From Orientallactaga sibirica (taxonomy: Eukaryota > Chordata > Mammalia > Rodentia > Dipodidae), in the NCBI GenBank assembly GCA_036365145.1, contig JAEOAD010002231.1, positions 868,001-932,000 of the forward strand: a stretch of DNA of 64,000 bases, in the 5' to 3' direction. Below are positions 58,021 to 64,000 of the stretch, one piece after another. Position 1 is the first letter of the stretch. Every line of letters starts with the position of its first letter. The notes below the pieces were generated by a model. That model saw only the letters and a list, made by a program, of their open reading frames with translations. It was not told where the DNA came from and ran no database searches. Made by a program: the position numbers and the translations under genes.

Positions 58021-58497
58021 AGTTCTCATCTGCCTAATGACAGAAAGAAGCAGTTCTTGCTAGTGAAGAGAAAGAAAAAAAAATGGAAGAAAAATACTAA
58101 ATGGAACGACGACTTTAACAAATAAGAGGAAGTCTTTATTAGGAAAATGAATGTAAATTAAGGCATCATCACATAGTTTAAAAGCTCTATGCCATCCAAG
58201 ACTTTTCCTTTCTGGTCTCCCTCATTAGCCTTGATGTGTTTACCGTCACTGTCCCTGTTCATTTACCTTTGTCTGAGTCCTCTGTCATATCTCTTCAGGT
58301 TACACAGACTTCTTCCACTGTACGAGTACTTTTTAGATTTTCCTGTTTGGATACCCACAGTAAGTGTGTGGGCAGGCTGGAGACCCTGTGTCTCTAGTAG
58401 GCTGCCAAAGGGATCCATGCTGCTCGTCCTCTGCCACTTTTTGAGTAGTAATGCCATACCAAATTCATTTTTTTAAAAACACTGCTTTCAACTTTTT
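58021..58497. other. Unassigned stretch
   Basis: No repeat recognised. The 95-codon plus frame at 58189 has no recognisable domain. Confidence 0.4.
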
Positions 58498-58684
58498 CTT
58501 TTTAGTTATTTATTAGAGTCAAAGAGAGAGTGAGAATAGATGCAGGACCTCTAGCCACTGCAAACGAACTCCAGACACATGTATCATCTTGTGCGCCTGG
58601 CTTACGTGGTACCCGGAGAATCAAACCAGGGTCTTTAGGCTTTGCAAGCAAGTGCCTTAACCACTAAGCTATCTCTCCAGCCCT
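58498..58684 (-). mobile_element. tRNA-derived SINE
   Basis: TTTTTAGTTATTTATTAGAG tail, end CACTAAGCTATCTCTCCAGC. GCTTTCAACTTTTT on both sides is the target duplication. Confidence 0.94.
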
Positions 58685-58782
58685 GCTTTCAACTTTTTGA
58701 CTTTGTCATTCAGAAGCCTTAAGTGACTCTCAAAGTCTACACCTAGGTAAAGATTCCTTAGCCTGTCATTCAATGATTTTAT

Positions 58783-58996
58783 TTTTAAAAAATATTTTAT
58801 TTTTATTTATTTGAGAGAGAGAGAATCAGAGAGAAGGAGAGAGAGAATGGGCATGCAGGGCCTCCAGCCATTGCAAACAAACTCCGGATGCATGCGCTAC
58901 CTTGTGCATCTGGCTTACGTGAGTCTTGGGGAATTGAACCTGGGTCCTTTGGCTTTGCAGGCAAATGCCTTAACCACTAAGCAATCTTTCCAGCCC
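58783..58996 (-). mobile_element. tRNA-derived SINE
   Basis: AAAATATTTTATTTTTATTT tail, end CACTAAGCAATCTTTCCAGC. TCAATGATTTT flanks both ends. Confidence 0.94.
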
Positions 58997-59250
58997 TCAA
59001 TGATTTTCTAAATGTGGTCATGATCCACTTTCCAGGATGTGACCTGAGCTTCTGCATCTTCATCTTCAGGCCTTGATTATGCTGTTTCTTCTCCACGCAC
59101 TGCCTCTGGGTTTGGAAACCCTGTCAGTGCTTCAAGGCATCTTTTAAACAGCACATCGTCAATATGGCTGATTCTAACCTCTCAGTAAGACGAGAGTGCT
59201 CTAAACTCGATCTCAGACTCCTTTTAAATCTACTTTCTGTTTTACTTTGT
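58997..59250. other. Unassigned stretch
   Basis: No repeat recognised. Confidence 0.35.
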
Positions 59251-59770
59251 TTTGGTTTCAGGAGTGGCACAGGTCTGCAACTTACTATGTGTATGGCACA
59301 ATACAGGCCTGGTCCTAGCCAGACAGCATGGCAGAAGAAAACAGGAAGTGGCTTCTGTGGAAATGGCGTTCTGCGCAGGCTTGGTGTGACAACAGCTACA
59401 TTACCATGCTCGCGAGAAGCCTACTACGAGATGTCCTGTCCAGAGACAGGCTGTCATTGGTCACAAAAAGGGGGACCACCTCATACAATGATTGACTAGC
59501 CAAGCCCCTTAAAACCCACGTGCACTTCCTGAATAAACGAGTTTGCGGTGGCTAGCTTCCCGCTTTCACCCAACTCCTGGAGTCTGTGTCGTGACTCTGC
59601 GCTGCTCACCCCGACTCGGCAGAGACCCTACCGTCCCTCCTGAGCTGGCCTTAGGGGGGACTGCAACAACTATGTAGTCCAGGCTAGTCTTGAACTCATG
59701 GTAATCTTCCTGCCTCAGCCTCCAAAATGAGGATATTATAGGTGTGTGCTACACATCCAGCTTGTTTGAC
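59251..59770 (-). mobile_element. Degraded B1 SINE split by a solo LTR
   Basis: GGTTTCAGGAGTGGCACAGG ... ACTTACTATG (to 59289) and, after the LTR, ACTATGTAGTCCAGGCTAGTCTTGAAC to GTGTGTGCTACACATCCAGC. Confidence 0.85.
59290..59668 (+). mobile_element. Solo LTR of a class II (ERVK-like) retrovirus
   Basis: A 379-bp unit starting TGTATGGCAC and ending GACTGCAACA. It is flanked by a perfect 6-bp duplication ACTATG at 59284-59289 and 59669-59674. Six-base duplications are typical of class II ERVs. A polyA signal, GAATAAACGAG, lies near 59530, and the 3' third is CpG-rich. No internal retroviral sequence follows, so it is a solo LTR. Confidence 0.92.
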
Positions 59771-59789
59771 CTATTTTAAAATTTTTTTT

Positions 59790-59896
59790 TTTTCGAGGTA
59801 GAGTCTTGCTCTATCCCAGGCTGACCTGGAATTCACTATGTAGTCTCAGGGTGGCCTCAAACTTAAAGTTTTTTTTTTGGCAATCCTCCTACCTCA
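59790..59896 (-). mobile_element. B1 SINE cut off by the provirus LTR
   Basis: TTTTTTCGAGGTAGAGTCTT to GGCAATCCTCCTACCTC. The B1 head is missing, and retroviral LTR sequence begins at once. Confidence 0.87.
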
Positions 59897-60206
59897 TTAC
59901 AAGATGGCGCTGGCTCCTCCATATTAGACAGTGCCTTGGCGCCAACCGTGTCTAAGGTATGCGCATGCAGTGGCTGACGCAACCTGTCCCAAGCCTATCC
60001 CGTGGCACCTGGTGATGGCAAGCTGGTCGCAACCAATCAGTAAACGCCTGGTAGCAGTACACTCAGTATAAAAGCAGCTGCAGATTTGGGCCCCGCCCTC
60101 CGCCATCAGCTCATCTGTTAACCAAGTGCTCTCCAATAAACTGTGATACAGGAAGGATCCTCGTTTGTGGACGTTCCTTTCCTGCTGGTTGGGAAGGGTC
60201 GCCGCA
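59897..60206 (+). mobile_element. 5' LTR of an IAP-like endogenous retrovirus
   Basis: About 310 bp ending in GCCGCA, three bases before the primer-binding site. It contains CAAT (CCAATCAG, about 60033), TATA (TATAAAAG, 60067-60074) and polyA (AATAAA, 60135-60140) motifs in normal order, and a YY1-type AAGATGGCG at 59902-59910. The 5' terminus is not a clear TG, so the start is approximate. The matching 3' LTR would lie beyond the window. Confidence 0.85.
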
Positions 60207-60209
60207 AAG

Positions 60210-60227
60210 TGGTGCCGAAACCCGGGT
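60210..60227 (+). other. Retroviral primer-binding site, tRNA-Phe type
   Basis: TGGTGCCGAAACCCGGGT matches the complement of the tRNA-Phe 3' end (TGGTGCCGAAACCCGGGA) at 17 of 18 bases. Mouse IAP elements use tRNA-Phe, hence the IAP-like label. Confidence 0.88.
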
Positions 60228-60299
60228 ACGCCGGACCTTTCAAAGACACCCGGCGGAGGGCCGAAGAGGATTCAGAACTTGACACACGGAGAGGTAGAC

Positions 60300-60310
60300 G
60301 TCGGTAAGTC
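60300..60310 (+). promoter_or_regulatory. Leader splice donor-like site of the ERV
   Basis: CGGTAAGTC fits a consensus 5' splice site between the primer-binding site and gag, where betaretroviruses place the donor for env mRNA. Confidence 0.6.
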
Positions 60311-60421
60311 ATCCCCGGCTTTGTTCTCTGATGGATTTTCGACTGACCCTGGCTTTCCTCGCCTGTTTTTGCCTGTTTTGTTTGGGGTTTTATCTCTGCT
60401 TCTGTCTATTTTGCATTCATC

Positions 60422-61103
60422 ATGGGCAACTACTTCGCAGAGTGGCTCTGTGGCCATTGAACACTTTTCTGGGCTGATTAAAGCTCTATTGAAACAACGT
60501 GATATTCAGATTTCTACAGTAACCATCAGACGGATTCTTAGAGATATGGATTCAACAGCCCCTTGGTTTGCGGCTTCAGGATCCCTTACACTCCCCTCCT
60601 GGGAGAAGTTGGGGCGTGACCTGCGACAGGCAGAACAGGAAGGAAGTTTAGGGAAGGGCACATTACCGTTTTGGCGACTGGTTCATTTTTGTCTCAATAG
60701 CGGTAAACATGCGGAAATAATTGGGGAGGGACAAAGAGCTTTAGCCCAACATCAGGACAGTCTTTCAGAGTCAGATACTAGCGGGGACTCACATGCTAGG
60801 CCTAGGAAGAAACAAAAGGGAAAAATAGGATCCAGTCAAAAAGGAGAGGAAAAGGAAAAAAGTCTAAAGGAAAAACTTGAGGAGATAGGCGAGGCTCATT
60901 CATGCCCGCCCCCTCGGAAGGGGCAGAGAGGCCCCGGAGGATCGTATCCTCCATTAGAGGAGACTTTAAATGTTTTGCCTCCTCATTTAAATAAAAACTC
61001 CGTCCCAAACTTCAACATCTCTTGTTCTTTTCTCTTTCCTCTCATTTTTGGTTTCCGACAGACCGCTTCTACGGTGCCGCCATTTTTGTCCTGCCCCATT
61101 TGA
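60422..61103 (+). pseudogene. Endogenous retrovirus gag-like remnant
   Basis: Gag is the virion structural polyprotein. The likely initiator ATG GGC (60422, Met-Gly, a myristoylation signal) is in a different frame from the matrix-like body, which runs open from before 60423 to 61103; a short frameshift lies near the start. The body has a helical matrix-like part and then a Ser/Lys/Glu-rich charged linker (about 60760-60900). Capsid and zinc-knuckle regions are absent. The frame continuing upstream to 60165 lies in LTR and leader and is not coding. The copy is non-functional. Confidence 0.75.
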
Positions 61104-62159
61104 ATGGGGGCGCCATCTTAGAAGCACCACGTGGGCAAACCTAAAAAAGAAACTCACCACGTGGGTAGACCTAAAAAGATGCTTATGTTGTACTCATATA
61201 TATTACTATTAAACAAAAAAACCTCCATGGCTCTTGGGACAAAACTTTTGTTTTAGCCACATGGATTAATTCAGTCCTCCTTGCCTTAATTGCCAACCTT
61301 AAAGGCTTTTCCAGGAAAAGTTCATTTTTGCCCTTAAAAACTGTAAGAAAAAACTAAAACTGACTTTTAAAATCTCCTTTCTCCCAAGGCCGCCACCCAA
61401 GCCGCCACCCGGCAGCTATCTTTTCAGCTCTTTTCAGCCCCTAACTACTGCCTAAGGCAAATGTGCTCAAACCCTGATGGAAGACAGCTCCTCCATGTAG
61501 CTTTCTGTGAATGTAAACTATGATCAAATACAAACCGAGGTTAACTTTCCTCACTGGACGTGGAACACAAGCCACTGGTCCACAAAACAAAACTTGGCGC
61601 GCACCTCAAGCGGAGGTACAACAATCAGGCTCCGCCGACATCCTAAGCTGCGGCTCCAGCCCCGGCCCGAGCACTGCCCCGAGCCTCACTGGCTGCGCGC
61701 CGCCCGCCTCCTCCAGGCGTCATTTTTGGTCACTTTTGTCAACTTGCTTTAAAAATATCTTAGGAACGGGCAGGCGGTCCGCCATGAGGCCATGAGGCGA
61801 GCCGCTGCCGCCTCCACCCCTTTGCCTCTAGACGCCCCCTCTATGCTCTTAACTAAGTGTCCCGGGGCCCAAAGTATTTACTTTTAAAAATTAAAAACAG
61901 CTGGAGACATTCATATTGCCCTGCTAGAGGTAAAAATCCTATTTTTCAAGTCTATATGGCTATATCCTACACACCATTATCCCACCCTTCGCTGCCTTCC
62001 CATTAACATAAAGATAAAAAAATGCCTTAATTGTTAAACACTTGCCTGTAGAGCCTAAGGACCCTGATTCGAGGCTCAATTCTCCAGTACCCATGTAAAC
62101 AGTGGCTGGAGGCAGATGATGAGAGTAGTTCAAAATCTAAATCACAACAGGAGGAGGAG

Positions 62160-62195
<36 letters not shown>

Positions 62196-62299
62196 CAACC
62201 AGAGGTGATCCGCAGGGGCGGGGCTGGCAGGCACATTTGTTGTTGCTGCGCGCCTCTGCTGGGGATGAGTAAAGTTCTGTATACATAGATCACAAAGAA
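61104..62299 (+). other. Non-retroviral-looking insert between gag and integrase
   Basis: Where protease and reverse transcriptase are expected there are no recognisable protease or RT motifs. The stretch holds a duplicated CACCACGTGGG(C/T)A motif (61124 and 61157), a GC- and CpG-rich part (about 61570-61810), a truncated tRNA SINE (about 62030-62115), a short charged coding-like block (62116-62160) and a poly(A) run (62162-62193). The origin is unknown. It could be a recombinant internal region, as in mouse ETn elements, or captured host DNA. Confidence 0.6.
62162..62193. repeat. Poly(A) tract
   Basis: About 32 uninterrupted A. It follows a short block resembling a charged gag linker. Confidence 0.93.
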
Positions 62300-62304
62300 G
62301 GTCA

Positions 62305-62404
62305 AAAATGAGGTAGGGCTAGGTGTGGTGGCACACACCTTTAATCTTAGCCCTCAGGAGGCAGAGATGAGAGGATCATTGTTCAAGGTCAGGCTGAGAC
62401 TACT
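62305..62404 (+). mobile_element. B1 SINE, 3'-truncated, inside the ERV
   Basis: GGCTAGGTGTGGTGGCACAC ... GTCAGGCTGAGACTAC, then retroviral integrase sequence begins. Confidence 0.85.
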
Positions 62405-63110
62405 TTTCTGCCCTCCCCTCATGTGGGTGTTAATCCCCGAGGCCTCCGTCCTGGTGATCTTTGGCAAATGGATGTAACTCATCTCCTGAGTTTGGAAGGT
62501 TGAAATATTTACATGTCTCAGTGGATACTTGCTCGGGAGTTATCTTCGCCTCGCCGTTGGCGGGTGAGAAGGCTTCTCATGTAAAAACCCACTGCCTGGA
62601 AGCCTGGGCAGCATGGGGAAAGCCCGCCATCTAAAAACTGATAATGGCCCGGCATATACATCTACTGGTTTTCGGGCCTTTTGTGCGCAGATGCAAGTTG
62701 CCCACACCACTGGCCTGTCTTATAACCCACAAGGCCAAGGCATTGTGGAGAGAGCCAATAAGAGTATTAAAGCCATCTTATTTAAACAAAAAAGGGGGAT
62801 AGCAGAAGATGCAACCCATAGGGAGAGGGTTTCCTTAGCCCTCTTCACCCTTAATTTTTTAATTTTGGACAATAATGATAAGTCTGCAGCTGACAGGCAC
62901 AGTCAAGATGTGGCCCAGGCACCCAGAGAAGTAGTGATGTGGAAAGATGTCCTAGATAACAAATGGAAAGGACCGGATCTTGTTAAGATCCAGGGGAGCT
63001 GTTTGTGTTTTTCCACAGGACCAGGAGTCGCCCCACTGGGTTCCAAGCCGGTTGGTGAGAACAGTCCATCCTTCCTCAGGAGAAAGTTTGGAGATTCATA
63101 ATCCAGATCT
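62405..63110 (+). pseudogene. ERV integrase remnant (pol), frameshifted
   Basis: Integrase joins viral cDNA into host DNA. The catalytic core is visible: WQMDVTH with the first Asp at 62471-62473, TDNG with the second Asp at 62640-62642, and the Glu of GIVERAN at 62748-62750. The last two are 35 residues apart, the canonical D,D-35-E. The first Asp lies in another frame, so a frameshift sits near 62500. The C-terminal part (to about 63100) includes the DNA-binding-like region. Protease, RT and RNase H are missing upstream. Inactive. Confidence 0.87.
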
Positions 63111-64000
63111 TGACACTCAGTAAAGCAGAGCAATTTTGTCAGCCTTCCCGAAGCCGATGCCAGTTCCTCATCAAGCGTCTGTGTTTCCACGTTTCTTCAC
63201 CACGAATAAGGAACTAGGCCTCCCTTCCCTTCAGGAGGACCAACAGGTGGTCCCCATGGGGGAGTCCCGCTCCTTTGTTGAAAAAGGAACTCTTTGTTTT
63301 ACTTTGCAGTGGAATCAGACTGATGACTCTTGTATAAGACTTCGTCAGCAGAGTTTTGCCTGGTTTGAAGGGGAACTCTGGCCATGGTCAGAGTGCCAGA
63401 GCACTTGGTCGCCTGGGCTGATGCAAATCATCTCTTCACCATATCACCAGCTATGAGGGGTCCCCGCCTAGGTCAGGGCATGGTCGGAGGGACTCTTTCT
63501 TCAAGATTCCAGAATTAATCCATTTTCAAAGTGGGTGCTGTGTGGGGTCAATGGTTCCTGTACGGATGTGTCTCCATTGGTTTTACTGTTGGGGGGACAA
63601 ATTGCTTGCAACAATGTGTCAGGGCATGAGACCTCAACGTCATCTCGGGGGGAGTTTTCACTCTGGGTCATCCTTGTGAACATTATGCTCGTAATCAGAC
63701 ATTCCCCCCTGCCCCGGTTTGTGTGCACCCCCCTTTTCTGCTTATTGCTATTAATTCCACGAGAGTGGATCTTAGTCTTGCACAGGGCCTTACTTCCTGG
63801 ATCTCCTCTGCTTTTAATTTTTTTTAAGGAATGGGCTGGAGTGGGACTGTTTGCTGCCTGCTGTATAGGAGGATGTCTGCTCTGTCTATGGTTGACTTGC
63901 AAAATGCGAGCCCAAGACCAGGAGGGACAAGGTATCTCTCAGGCACTTGCTGCTTTGGAGTGTGGGTCCTCCCCAGATTTGGCTATGGCCCTAAAGAGCA
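63111..64000 (+). pseudogene. ERV env-like remnants, running off the window
   Basis: The order after integrase is as in betaretroviruses. Fragments in several frames (63136-63456, then pieces to about 63800) include Cys-rich segments and Asn-X-Thr/Ser sites. From about 63824 a 20-odd residue hydrophobic segment is followed by a basic residue and a tail (CKMRAQDQEG), like a transmembrane anchor and cytoplasmic tail. Frame breaks and shortness show a decayed, internally deleted copy. Assignment to env rests on position and topology more than on sequence recognition. Confidence 0.55.

Noticed and set aside
60165..60421. Upstream part of the 312-codon frame as extra retroviral coding sequence
   Set aside because: It covers the LTR end, primer-binding site and leader. 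Coding similarity begins only after about 60423.

Overview
The window is nuclear DNA from a rodent. Most of it consists of interspersed repeats: 7SL-derived B1 SINEs, tRNA-derived SINEs with A and B boxes, one ID element, 3' ends of LINE-1, MaLR LTRs and class II endogenous retroviruses. The B1 body reads 'ACTACATAGTGAATTCCAGG' and the common tRNA SINE opens 'GGCTGGAGAGATGGCTTAGC'. Neither is the house mouse or rat consensus. From memory they fit a dipodoid (jerboa-like) myodont, but the species is an inference. There is no prokaryotic gene, CRISPR array or operon.

Layout. 0-36 kb: a minus-strand L1 ORF2 fragment (1-1835), L1 3'UTR copies, LTR fragments and MaLR LTRs (7-11.6 kb), an L1 apparently split by a small inversion (13.8-15.0 kb), a solo LTR inside a B1 (17.3 kb), and four same-strand L1 3' ends around a frameshifted processed copy of MAPK1IP1L (20.9-21.8 kb). 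The long 3'UTR of that copy may run on, peppered with SINEs, to about 27.6 kb. At 32.0-32.5 kb there is an unidentified 166-codon open frame. 36.2-40.3 kb: the one intact gene, RPL34 (eL34), minus strand, with four exons, consensus splice sites, a terminal-pyrimidine first exon and a CpG-rich promoter. 40.3-56 kb: SINEs, an ancient MIR, an inverted duplication of about 0.5 kb per arm (44.2-46.1 kb), two more LTR-like units and a 5'-truncated L1 (54.6-55.9 kb). 56.4-57.25 kb: about 850 bp free of recognisable repeats with homeobox-type and TCF/LEF-type motifs, which looks like a conserved non-coding element. 59.3-64 kb: a solo class II LTR with perfect 6-bp target duplications, then the 5' part of a defective IAP-like provirus (LTR, tRNA-Phe primer site, gag-like frame, a non-retroviral insert in place of protease and RT, integrase remnant, env-like remnants) running off the right edge.

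Only RPL34 is predicted to make a functional protein. In human 4q25, RPL34 lies between OSTC and a gene-poor interval leading to LEF1. Here RPL34 is transcribed leftward, so the 41-64 kb part would correspond to the LEF1 side. I saw no OSTC exon on the left side. All element boundaries were read by eye and are approximate unless a target-site duplication is quoted.
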